From: Steroidobacteraceae bacterium
GTDB lineage: Bacteria > Pseudomonadota > Gammaproteobacteria > Steroidobacterales > Steroidobacteraceae
DNA: 64,000 nucleotides
Direction of reading: 5' to 3'
Assembly: GCA_025451845.1 (NCBI GenBank)
Contig: JANWJS010000037.1
Coordinates: forward strand, 62,001 to 126,000
A program made the position numbers and the translations under genes. Shown piece after piece: positions 36,723-44,928 of the stretch (within the stretch, counting starts at the first letter, position 1; every line of letters starts with the position of its first letter). Below the pieces are notes generated by a model. That model made no database searches. It saw nothing but the letters and a program-made list of their open reading frames with translations, and was not told the DNA's origin.

Positions 36723-36899
36723 GATCCGGTGACAACGGCCACTTCCATCGCGCTCTCTCCATCGGCCGCAGGGCTGCAACGGAGGCGAAGACTACCCTGT
36801 GGTGCCGCCTTGCCGATGCCCCTGGGCGTACTGCATACTCGGTCCCGTCGGTCGAGAACCATCCACAACAACGATTCTGCCGAGTAATCGAGTGCCACG

Positions 36900-38291
36900 A
36901 TGACGGGCGCCGCCGCTCTGAAGAGATTTGCGCCTACCACTCTGGACGAGGACGCCTGGGACGACCTGCTGAGCTTCATCGAAGAACGGCGCGTGATCCC
37001 GATCGTCGGCGCGGAACTGCTGCAGGTCGAGACCGAACGCGGACCGAGACTGCTCCATGACTGGCTCGCCGAAAAACTCGCCGGCCGTCTCGGCGTCGAC
37101 GTGGCATCGCTCCCGCAGCCGTACTGCCTGAACGATGTCGTCTGCTGGTTCCTCGCCGGGCGCGGCCGTCGCGAGGAGGCCTACGTGCGCCTGCGCGGCA
37201 TTCTCAAGGACGCGGCCTTCGAGCCGTCGCCGGCTCTGCGCCGGCTCGCGGCTATCAGCGACTTCGACCTGTTCGTATCGACGACTTTCGACTCGCTGCT
37301 GGAGAGCGCGATCAATCTGGAACGCTTCGGCGGCGCGCCCTCGACCGAAGTTATCACTTACGCGCCAAACCGGGTCGCCGACCTGCCGGGCGAGCGCGAC
37401 GCCCTGCGGCGCCCGGTGGTCTATCATTTATTCGGCCGCCTGTCGGCTTCGCCCACCTACGTGATCTCGGACGAAGACCTGCTCGAGTTCATCTGCGCGC
37501 TGCAAAGCGAGCACCTCGCACCCGAGAAACTGTTCCATGAGCTCGAGCACAACCACCTGCTGTTCATCGGCAGCAACTTCACCAACTGGCTCGCCCGGCT
37601 GTTCCTGCGCATGGCCAAGCGCCAGCGCCTCTCCGACCCGCGCGACGTTGGCGAAGTCCTCGCCGACAACCACATCACCGAGGACGAGCGGCTGGTCGCG
37701 TTTCTACAGCAGGTGAGCGTGCGCACGCGTATTTACATGGGCGCTGAGCGCTTCGTCGACGAGCTGCATGCGCGCTGGACGGCGCGGCGGGGGCCCGCCA
37801 AAGCGGCCGCCGCCGCGCCGTCCGCCCCCGCGCGCTTCGCGCCGCCCGCGCGCGAAATGCCGGACCGCGCAGTGTTCCTCAGCTACGCGCGCGAGGACCT
37901 TCCGGCCGTGCAGCGGATCAAGGCCGGGCTCGAGGCGGCCGGCATCACCACCTGGTTCGACCTCGACCGGCTGGAGGGAGGCGACGACTACGATCGCAAG
38001 ATCCAACGCAATGTCGCCCGCTGCTCATATTTCATCCCGGTGATCTCGGCGACCACCGAACGGCGTCTCGAGGCCTACTTCCGCCGCGAGTGGAGCTACG
38101 CGATCGACCGCTCGCGCAACATGGCCGACGGCGCGGTGTTCATCCTGCCGGTCACCATCGACAGCACCGAACCGGCGCGCGCGCTGGTGCCCGACAGATT
38201 CAAGGCGCTGCACTTCTCGCAGCTGCCCGCGGGCGAAGTGCCGACGGAATTCGCCGCGCGTCTCGCCGACTTCATGCAGGCACGTCAATGA
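36900..38291 (+). CDS. SIR2-like / TIR domain protein (putative defence effector)
   Basis: 463 residues. A SIR2_2-like domain spans about 20-290: RVIPIVGAELL (31-41) is the first nucleotide-binding loop, FVSTTFDSLLE (125-135) stands where TTNYDxLLE is usual, VVYHLFGRL (173-181) holds the catalytic-type histidine (H176), and LFIGSNFTNW (221-230) matches the G.S motif. After an Ala/Pro linker (300-320) a TIR domain follows (324-460) with AVFLSYAREDL, TTWFDLDRLEGGDDYD and FRREWSYAI, the last with the NADase glutamate (E397). No signal or membrane segment. It lies 16 bp before a STAND NTPase gene. SIR2 and TIR effectors deplete NAD in several anti-phage systems; that role here is inference. Confidence 0.82.
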   Translation: MTGAAALKRFAPTTLDEDAWDDLLSFIEERRVIPIVGAELLQVETERGPRLLHDWLAEKLAGRLGVDVASLPQPYCLNDVVCWFLAGRGRREEAYVRLRGILKDAAFEPSPALRRLAAISDFDLFVSTTFDSLLESAINLERFGGAPSTEVITYAPNRVADLPGERDALRRPVVYHLFGRLSASPTYVISDEDLLEFICALQSEHLAPEKLFHELEHNHLLFIGSNFTNWLARLFLRMAKRQRLSDPRDVGEVLADNHITEDERLVAFLQQVSVRTRIYMGAERFVDELHARWTARRGPAKAAAAAPSAPARFAPPAREMPDRAVFLSYAREDLPAVQRIKAGLEAAGITTWFDLDRLEGGDDYDRKIQRNVARCSYFIPVISATTERRLEAYFRREWSYAIDRSRNMADGAVFILPVTIDSTEPARALVPDRFKALHFSQLPAGEVPTEFAARLADFMQARQ

Positions 38292-38307
38292 GGGCGGGGA
38301 GACGGCC

Positions 38308-41300
38308 TTGAACGACGCGGATCGCGCCACCCCGGCGGCGGTGCCCGCGCTCGATGAGCGCAATCCGTGGCTCGGCCTCGCCTCATTCACCGAGGAGACG
38401 CGCGAGTACTTCTATGGACGCGAAGAGGAGACCGCCGAGCTCGCGCGCCGTGTGCAGCGCAAGCTCCTCACGATCCTCTTTGGCCAGTCGGGCCTCGGAA
38501 AGACATCGATCCTGCGAGCGGGCCTCGTACCGCGCCTGCGCGGACAGGGCTATTGCCCGGTCTATGTGCGCATCGACTACGGGCCCAGCGCCCCGGAGCC
38601 CGCCGAGCAGATCAAGCAGGCGATCATCGAGGCGGCCCGCGGCTGCGGTGAATGGACGCGCACCGGGGTTGCGGTAGCCGGCGAGCCGCTCTGGGAATTC
38701 CTGCATCACCGCGACGACGTGCTGCGCGACGCCCAGGGCAGGCCGCTGATCCCTTTACTGATCTTCGATCAGTTCGAGGAGATCTTCACGCTGGCGCAAA
38801 CCGACGAGTTTGGTCGCACGCGCGCGCAGCGTTTCATCGACGATCTCGCCGATCTGGTCGAGAACCGGCCGCCGCGCTCGCTTGAATTGCAGCTCGAGCA
38901 GGATGAGGCCGCCGCCGAGCGCTTCGATTTCGCGCGTGGGGACTACCGGGTACTCATCGCGCTGCGGGAGGATTACCTCGCGCCGCTGGAGGGCCTGAAG
39001 GGGGTGATGCCGAGCATCACTCAGAACCGCCTGCGGCTCGCACCGATGAACGGCGCCCAGGCGATGGCCGCCGTGCTGAAGCCCGGGCGGCGCCTGGTGA
39101 GCGAGGAGGTCGCCGCGGCGATAGTGCGTTTTGTCGCCGGCGGCGCCGAGATCGAGCACGCCGAGGTCGAGCCCTCCCTCCTGAGCCTGATCTGCCGCGA
39201 ACTGAACGACACGCGCATCGCGCAAGGACGCAACGAGATATCCCTCGATCTGCTGGCCGGCTCGCACACGACGATCCTCTCGAACTTCTACGAGCGCGCG
39301 CTTGCAGACCAGCCTGCCGCGGTACGACGAATCGTCGAGGACCAGCTGCTGACTGAATCGGGCTTCCGCGAAAACGTCGCCGAGGAGCGGATCCGCGGCC
39401 TGTTCGCCGCAGCCGGCGCCGCGCCCGGTGTCCTCGCCAGGCTCGTGGACCGGCGACTCCTGAGGATCGAGGAGCGGCTCGACGTCCGCCGCGTCGAGCT
39501 CACCCACGACGTCCTCTGCGGCGTCGTCAAGGCAAGCCGCGACTTACGCAAGGAGCGCGAAGCGCGCGAGGGGACCGAGAAGTTGCTCGCCGAGCAGCGC
39601 GAGCGAGAACTCGCGGCGCGGCACGCGCTGCTGCGCGCGCGCAAAATTGCCGCGGTCTGCATCGTGCTCGCGCTCGCTGCGGCCGGCGCCGCGCTGTTCG
39701 GCTTCGTGAGCACCCGCCGCGCGCAGCGCGCAGAGCTCGCCGCACAGCGCAGCCAATCGGTCGCGCTCGCCGCGCGCGCCCAGGCCGAGCATCTGCTCGG
39801 TTACCTATCCGACAATTTCGTCCGCGAGCTCGAGAGCTTCGGTCGGCTCGGCGTGATCGCCGACTTCGCACAGCGACAGATCGACTACTTCCGGCAGCTC
39901 CCACCGGAACTGCGCGATGCCGAGGCGACGCGCAACGGCGCGCTCGCGATGCTCTACTACGCAAGGGCGAAGCGGCTCGCCGGCCAGATCCCCGAGGCGC
40001 GCCGCGACACCAATGAGGCGGTCGGGCTTCTGGAGGGGCTGCGCCGCGGCGGGGACCGCTCGGATGCCACAGCGATCGCGCTCGGGGAGGGAGTGACCGT
40101 ACAGGCGACGATACTCGATAACGAATTCGACCCCAAGGCCGCGGCCTACTCCCAGCGCGCGGCGGCGATTTTGAAGCCGCTCGCGACCGGACCGCACGCG
40201 TCGCTCCCCGCGCAGCGCGCCTACATCGAGGCGCTGGTGCGTGAGGGCTTCGAGTTCACGAACAACACCGACTACGGTCGTTCGCTTGCAACGCTCGCGG
40301 AGGCGAAGCAGATCGCCGTTGCAAACGGTGCGAAGACGCTCGTCGATGCCGACATGGCCGCGCAGTACGCCGAGGCCACCGCGTGGCAGGTCGAGAGCCT
40401 GCTCGCGCTCGGCCGCAATGCCGACGCGCTCGCGGTGGGAGTGGATGCCGATGCGCTCGCGGACCGACTCCTCGAGCAACGCCCCGGCTACCGGCTCGCG
40501 CTGCACGCGATCCAGGTCATCGATACGAATCTGGGGGGCTCCCTGACGACCGAGCTACGGCCGGCCGAGGCACTCAAGTTCCAGGCGCGCAGCGAGGCGA
40601 GCGCGCTGACGCTGGTCCACCTCGATCCGAACAACACGATCACCCGCAACAACCTCGGTGTCGGGCACTTGGGTTTCGGCGATGCGTACTGGGCGATGGG
40701 CCGCCTACGCAAGGCGACCGCCTATTACGACAGGGCGTTGGCCGACATCAATGGGGCGGTGCAAGGCGGTGCGCAGTTCGTACTCCTCCAGCGGCTGTTC
40801 GCGATCACCGCGGCGATGCGTCACGCCCAGATCGGCGACTTCGCCGCCGCGAAGGCGATTCTCGTGCCAGACGCGGAGGAGCGCGCCGGGCTCGAGCGCG
40901 CCGCGCGCAACGGCGGCTTCGGAGCCGCGCTCGCGTTTGCGACCCCGACCGCGGGCGATGCCGAGATCGCGCTGGAGCGCGGCGACTACCCGACCGCCGC
41001 ACGCCTCGCGGCGGCCGCGGTCGAGCGGATGCGCGCAACCCACCCGGTCGGCGGCACGCAGCAGAGCATCCACGACGCGAATCTCGGATTCACCTCGCTC
41101 CTGCTCGGCGAAGCGCAGTGCCTGCACCGCGACTACCCGGCCGCGGTCCGCTCGCTGCGCGCCGCGTACGTCTCGCGCGAGTCGCTCGGTGATCACAACA
41201 TCGACGATCATCGTGACATCGCCCGGATCTCGACCTGGCTCGCACTGTCCCTTGCCCGCTCCGGTCGGACTGTCGATGCGGCAAAGACGATCGAGCCAAC

Positions 41301-41529
41301 CGTGCGGCTGGAGCGCTCGCTCGCACTGCGCAATCATGGCGACGAATGGCAGCATGTCGAACTCGCCGCGGTGCTCTACGATCAGGCGCTGGTCACGCAG
41401 GACAGGCGCGGACAGCTGCTTCACGAGGCCGCCGCGCTGGTTCGCAACGTGCCGCCGGCGATCCGCGATACCGTCGACGTTCGGATCTGGCGCGAGTGGA
41501 TCCGCGCGGCCGAAAGCGGTCCGCGGTGA
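38308..41529 (+). CDS. Membrane-anchored nSTAND1-type NTPase with long C-terminal repeat region
   Basis: 1073 residues from TTG 38308 (GGGGAG eight bases upstream). The STAND NTPase occupies about 20-430: NPWLGLASFTEETREYFYGRE is the family start, Walker A is GQSGLGKTS (59-67), Walker B is LLIFDQFEEIF (150-160), and a winged-helix part follows (LTHDVLCGVVKASRD). A charged coiled coil (about 418-446) precedes one transmembrane helix (AAVCIVLALAAAGAALFGFV, about 447-468). The remaining ~600 residues are helical, TPR-like (ARAKRLAGQIPEARRDTNEA, YDRALADINGAVQGGAQFV). It is probably the sensor/activator for the SIR2-TIR protein upstream. The membrane anchor implies that the repeat region is periplasmic or membrane-proximal (inference). 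Confidence 0.82.
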   Translation: MNDADRATPAAVPALDERNPWLGLASFTEETREYFYGREEETAELARRVQRKLLTILFGQSGLGKTSILRAGLVPRLRGQGYCPVYVRIDYGPSAPEPAEQIKQAIIEAARGCGEWTRTGVAVAGEPLWEFLHHRDDVLRDAQGRPLIPLLIFDQFEEIFTLAQTDEFGRTRAQRFIDDLADLVENRPPRSLELQLEQDEAAAERFDFARGDYRVLIALREDYLAPLEGLKGVMPSITQNRLRLAPMNGAQAMAAVLKPGRRLVSEEVAAAIVRFVAGGAEIEHAEVEPSLLSLICRELNDTRIAQGRNEISLDLLAGSHTTILSNFYERALADQPAAVRRIVEDQLLTESGFRENVAEERIRGLFAAAGAAPGVLARLVDRRLLRIEERLDVRRVELTHDVLCGVVKASRDLRKEREAREGTEKLLAEQRERELAARHALLRARKIAAVCIVLALAAAGAALFGFVSTRRAQRAELAAQRSQSVALAARAQAEHLLGYLSDNFVRELESFGRLGVIADFAQRQIDYFRQLPPELRDAEATRNGALAMLYYARAKRLAGQIPEARRDTNEAVGLLEGLRRGGDRSDATAIALGEGVTVQATILDNEFDPKAAAYSQRAAAILKPLATGPHASLPAQRAYIEALVREGFEFTNNTDYGRSLATLAEAKQIAVANGAKTLVDADMAAQYAEATAWQVESLLALGRNADALAVGVDADALADRLLEQRPGYRLALHAIQVIDTNLGGSLTTELRPAEALKFQARSEASALTLVHLDPNNTITRNNLGVGHLGFGDAYWAMGRLRKATAYYDRALADINGAVQGGAQFVLLQRLFAITAAMRHAQIGDFAAAKAILVPDAEERAGLERAARNGGFGAALAFATPTAGDAEIALERGDYPTAARLAAAAVERMRATHPVGGTQQSIHDANLGFTSLLLGEAQCLHRDYPAAVRSLRAAYVSRESLGDHNIDDHRDIARISTWLALSLARSGRTVDAAKTIEPTVRLERSLALRNHGDEWQHVELAAVLYDQALVTQDRRGQLLHEAAALVRNVPPAIRDTVDVRIWREWIRAAESGPR

Positions 41530-41825
41530 CCCGGCGAGAATGAGCGAGTTTCTCTCGACCGGACGGCCCCGGGCATCCCGCCGAGATCGCGGTCACTCCG
41601 AGACCGTCGCGGCGCGCAAGCTCGAGCGCGACGTCGATGTGCACTTCGCCGAGGCGACGGGCCGCCCGCAACGGACGAATAGATTCGAGCGGCGTCCCTC
41701 CAGTCGTTAGGAAACTCAGCGGGTTCAACGGCCCGTCTAAAACTAACGGCGCAGCGTTTGATCGCGCCATCGAGGAAGTTTCCGTCACTGCGCCAGCTCT
41801 CATCGATGCCTTGGGCGCTCTCTAA
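41530..41825. other. Convergent intergenic region, no supported gene
   Basis: The 296 bp between the STAND gene (plus) and the alpha/beta hydrolase gene (minus) contain only short frames with no ribosome binding site or recognisable domain. I see no clear hairpin with a T-tract. Confidence 0.5.
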
Positions 41826-42737
41826 CTACTTCTGCGTCGCGGGCAAGCCTCGGGAGCCCATGGTGTCCAGCGGTGCTGGCGGGCGAGAGTTCACACCGGC
41901 CTCGAAGAACTCGCTGATCGATGGGACGAGCATACGAAAATCGTGCCGCGCACCCGGCACGACGCACAGTTCAGCGGGTATCCCATTATCCTGCCAGGAT
42001 CCCCACAGGGACCGCAGTCGTTCCACGCGATTCGCGCCAGCCACATTACCTGTCGCCGGCAACGTTTCGGGGACGGCCTGCGGCAACGGATCGTCACCCG
42101 CTCCGTCGAGCTCTCCTACGACCAACTGCAGCCGTATGGCCCGCAATCCTTCGACGTCGACCCTCCTCCCCATGATGGTCTCCCCATCGGCGATGCCGGC
42201 CCAGAGACTCCTGCTTCGATCGAGCAGCGTTACCGAACCTGGCGCAGCGACCGACAGCGCGCTTACTTGGTCGGGATGAAAATAGGCGAATCGATGGCAG
42301 AACTGCCCTCCCCCCGAGAAACCTCCAAGCACGAACCGGGGCTCCCGGAAAGCGAAGGCCTGCCGGACCTCGTCAACGATGTCGAGAAGAACGAGGTCGT
42401 AGCGGATGTCGCCTTCCCGCAAGTACTTGTAGCCGGCGATATTGCCGTCCCTGAGGAGATTGGCGGGAAAGAGAGGACAAACGAGAACGTAATTGCAGGC
42501 TTTCGCCAGCGGCGCCAACGCGTTGAGTATGTACTGGAAGCGGCGACCCTCGCCGTGCACGTAGATCAGCAGATTCCTGAAGTCTTCCGCCACAGCTTCA
42601 TTCGGTACGAACAGGCAGTAGGAGCAACGAGGGTCGAGCCGCGCTGCCACGGTCGTCGAGCGTCCGCCCCACCGCCGACCACCTGCTCGCAGCACTTCTG
42701 TTAGACCGCGCTGCTGCGGGAGGGTGGCTTCCGTCAT
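41826..42737 (-). CDS. Alpha/beta hydrolase (esterase/PHB-depolymerase-like)
   Basis: 303 residues. Alpha/beta-hydrolase features are LLIYVHGEGRRFQYIL (oxyanion strand), FVLGGFSGGGQFCHRFAYF (nucleophile elbow GFSGG), a possible acidic residue in LQLVVGELDGAGDD and a C-terminal histidine in VPGARHDFRML. No signal peptide is visible. It is the last gene of the minus-strand series, 15 bp after the double-cupin gene. Substrate unknown; with a cupin, an amide-forming enzyme and small peptides nearby, an ester or peptide-like substrate is conceivable (inference). Confidence 0.75.
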   Translation of the reverse strand: MTEATLPQQRGLTEVLRAGGRRWGGRSTTVAARLDPRCSYCLFVPNEAVAEDFRNLLIYVHGEGRRFQYILNALAPLAKACNYVLVCPLFPANLLRDGNIAGYKYLREGDIRYDLVLLDIVDEVRQAFAFREPRFVLGGFSGGGQFCHRFAYFHPDQVSALSVAAPGSVTLLDRSRSLWAGIADGETIMGRRVDVEGLRAIRLQLVVGELDGAGDDPLPQAVPETLPATGNVAGANRVERLRSLWGSWQDNGIPAELCVVPGARHDFRMLVPSISEFFEAGVNSRPPAPLDTMGSRGLPATQK

Positions 42738-42752
42738 CTATTGAGTCTACGC

Positions 42753-43457
42753 TTAGCGGGTGCGGATTTCCTCGAGACTCGACGCCGAGACGCCCCCGAC
42801 AAAGGTCCGGTTGATCATGGGATGATCTTCGTCCATCGGACCAAAATCGCTATCAGGATGATAGGCGATAACGGTCATGGCCTCACCCGGCGGCGTGCTG
42901 AATGCATGAATGGCATTTCGCTCGATCAGGAATGCCTTTCCTACCTCGAGGTCCACCATTCCGGACGGGCTGCGGCAAATCCCGTGGCCAGCCGCAACTA
43001 CGCCCAGGCGATCACTGGGATGGTTATGCAGGGTCTGCTCGATGCGCTCCGGAAAGAATAACGCGTTGAGGCATGCGTCCCCGTAGCGCACCGGGGGCAA
43101 AAGCAAAGTATCCGTGCATCCGTCGATGTACTTCAAGCGCCCCCACGACTCGATCGGGCCACCGATCAAAGGGAGCGCCCGCTGCTGCCCCCGCTCCACG
43201 ATCACGCCACGTCCTCCGCGGACACTCACGTGGCGCGGCGCGCAAAAGTATTGTCCCGCGGTCAGCGAATAGCATTGTGCCCCCAGCTCCAGGGTGGCAA
43301 TGCCTGCGACGACGTAGCCGAAATAGGAGCTGTAGTCCTCGCCGAGCTGCAGCGCTCCTGACTTCTCGCACCATCCAAAGGCGCGGGTCGGATACAATTC
43401 ATCAGATCGATCGAAGAGTAAGCCCTGCCTGATCGGCAGGATGCGGACCCCATCCAT
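42753..43457 (-). CDS. Double-cupin domain protein
   Basis: 234 residues. Two cupin-like halves: the first around YFGYVVAGIATLELGAQCYS and TAGQYFCAPRHVSVRGG, the second around TLHNHPSDRLGVVAAGHGIC and LIERNAIHAFSTPPGEAMTV, where H-x-H and a later His form a likely metal site. The C-terminus holds PMINRTFVGGVSASS. No family with known chemistry is recognised. It lies between the Lys/Gly peptide gene (56 bp) and a hydrolase gene (15 bp), same strand. Possible roles are a metal-dependent oxygenase modifying a small substrate or a binding protein. Confidence 0.7.
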   Translation of the reverse strand: MDGVRILPIRQGLLFDRSDELYPTRAFGWCEKSGALQLGEDYSSYFGYVVAGIATLELGAQCYSLTAGQYFCAPRHVSVRGGRGVIVERGQQRALPLIGGPIESWGRLKYIDGCTDTLLLPPVRYGDACLNALFFPERIEQTLHNHPSDRLGVVAAGHGICRSPSGMVDLEVGKAFLIERNAIHAFSTPPGEAMTVIAYHPDSDFGPMDEDHPMINRTFVGGVSASSLEEIRTR

Positions 43458-43513
43458 TTTGCTTCTCCCGCGGAAGTTACCTAAAAACCGTCAGAGGAAC
43501 GACGCCGGCGGCC

Positions 43514-43753
43514 TCACTCACCGCCTCCGGAACCTCCTCCGCCGCCCTTACCGCCGCCCTTACCGCCGCCCTTACCGCCGCCCTTGCCCTTTTTGCCTCC
43601 CATCTGATTCTTCAGCTTCTTGATGATCTGCCGCAGAATCTGCCGCTCCATTTGCTTGAATTCCCTTTGCAAACGCTTCTGACCTGACCGCCGGTTGCCA
43701 GCGCCGCTTCGTCCCTGTCCGCGACGCCGCAAGGCATGCTGCAAGCGAGCCAT
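43514..43753 (-). CDS. 79-residue basic peptide with amphipathic helix and Lys/Gly repeat tail
   Basis: ATG 43753 lies 2 bp after the stop of the PP-loop gene and is preceded by GGGGGAAAT, so the reading frame is well supported. The peptide has three parts: a basic start (MARLQHALRRRGQGRSG), a predicted amphipathic cationic helix (FKQMERQILRQIIKKLKNQM), and a tail of GGKG-type units (GKGGGKGGGKGGG) ending SGGGE. The tail is encoded by a 12-bp tandem repeat. No family recognised. It could be a substrate (precursor) of the neighbouring amide-forming enzyme, a membrane-active peptide, or a nucleic-acid or polyanion binder. Confidence 0.6.
   Translation of the reverse strand: MARLQHALRRRGQGRSGAGNRRSGQKRLQREFKQMERQILRQIIKKLKNQMGGKKGKGGGKGGGKGGGKGGGGGSGGGE
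43540..43587. repeat. 12-bp tandem repeat encoding the Lys/Gly tail
   Basis: About four units of CCGCCGCCCTTA (plus-strand reading), the last slightly diverged, encode repeated GGKG on the minus strand. In-frame 12-bp units mean copy number can change without a frameshift. Confidence 0.8.
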
Positions 43754-43755
43754 AT

Positions 43756-44868
43756 TTATTTCCCCCGGTTCCTGTTTGGAAAAGACAGCGAGTCGCGCAC
43801 AGCCGCTGTACCCACCGGCCAAAAGACCGGTATGAATGCCTCGTCCATCAGGACACGGTACGTAGGATTGTTCCGTTGAACATCGCTGCGCAAAACGGCC
43901 TTGAGAGACGGGACCTTGATCTTGGTCTTGCGGTACTCCTCATCGCCCGTATGCACGAAGATGTAGTCCTTTAGGGGCATCTTGTAGCTCTCCCAGGACT
44001 GTCCGATCTTCATCGGGTGATTCTGCAGCGACCAGAGTTGGAAACTCGGATGCGAAAAGAAGTGCCTGAGAGCATGGAACGTCCGCAGCACACCGGTGAC
44101 CCGGAATACGGCCAGTCGCAAACCGACGATCTGCCACTTCAGGGAGAAATTGATCCACCAGAACGCGTCGAAGAGGCTCCGCAAGGGTATGGGGCACGTC
44201 CTGAAGAGCGGCTCCAGATACCGCATGACCGTGTCAGCCGCCTGTGGCGAACCGAGGCTTTCGGCGAGGATGATGGGCAACGTGTCGGAATATCGTTGAA
44301 AGGCGCGCCCGTCAGAGACAAAATGCGCCGCCTTGGCGCTGCCAAAGATCTGGTCGCCATGCTCACCTGTGACGATGAGGCGGGCAGGATTCACGTGAGC
44401 GGTGACAGGAGGGGACACAACGCGATGTCTGAGAAATTTGATGACGCGCTCGAAATAGAGTGGATATTCCTTGATTGACTCCTCGGTGAGCAGCACCTCC
44501 AACTGGCGCAGGCGATCACACTGAGCGGAGGCCCGAATGAGGCTCACGAGGGCTGCCGTGGAGTCGATACCGCCAGACCATAGGACCTCCGTGTCGGTGT
44601 TTCTGTGCTCCGCCTCCGCAACGATCCGCAATCCCTCAGCGTCACAAAGCGCGGCAAGTGGTGGGCTCTCGGGCTGCGATGCAACGATAGGCAGAGCCGG
44701 AATCGGATAGAGCGAGGCGTAAGGGAAGCCGGTATATAGCGTGCCGGTACGATCGAGAAGCCCGCTGCCCCAGAACTTCGCTGCCAAGCGGTAGCCCTCG
44801 GGTAGTCGACGACCGAAGTACCAGCCGTATTTCGCTGCATGCGTATTGATGTAGAGTATTCTCGACAC
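43756..44868 (-). CDS. Asparagine-synthase-like PP-loop ATPase
   Basis: 370 residues from GTG 44868 (MSRILYINTH). The PP-loop is LWSGGIDSTAALVSL (96-110), and TGEHGDQIFGS matches the second asparagine synthetase motif (G.G.D..F.G). The glutaminase domain is absent, so it resembles stand-alone synthetase domains that adenylate a carboxylate and form amide bonds in antibiotic and lasso-peptide pathways. Residues 1-75 are a separate N-terminal region. The stop is 2 bp before the Lys/Gly peptide gene, suggesting that the peptide is its substrate or partner (inference). No membrane segment. Confidence 0.72.
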   Translation of the reverse strand: MSRILYINTHAAKYGWYFGRRLPEGYRLAAKFWGSGLLDRTGTLYTGFPYASLYPIPALPIVASQPESPPLAALCDAEGLRIVAEAEHRNTDTEVLWSGGIDSTAALVSLIRASAQCDRLRQLEVLLTEESIKEYPLYFERVIKFLRHRVVSPPVTAHVNPARLIVTGEHGDQIFGSAKAAHFVSDGRAFQRYSDTLPIILAESLGSPQAADTVMRYLEPLFRTCPIPLRSLFDAFWWINFSLKWQIVGLRLAVFRVTGVLRTFHALRHFFSHPSFQLWSLQNHPMKIGQSWESYKMPLKDYIFVHTGDEEYRKTKIKVPSLKAVLRSDVQRNNPTYRVLMDEAFIPVFWPVGTAAVRDSLSFPNRNRGK

Positions 44869-44928
44869 GATGCATTACTACGCCCGTCAATGGGGGCGTC
44901 TCGCCCCCCGTCAACGAGTGGAGTACGC

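Noticed and set aside
41393-41803. 136-codon minus-strand frame after the STAND gene
   Set aside because: Overlaps the STAND 3' end in antisense; a TPLESIRPL-like stretch recalls ankyrin repeats only weakly and no repeat follows.
43540-43587. 12-bp repeats as a CRISPR array
   Set aside because: Units are contiguous with no spacers and lie in frame inside a coding sequence.
43514-44868. Lasso-peptide cluster
   Set aside because: The PP-loop enzyme resembles the cyclase type, but there is no transglutaminase-like leader protease or RRE, and the small peptide lacks a lasso core (no Gly/Cys/Ser1 with Asp/Glu at 7-9 after a leader).
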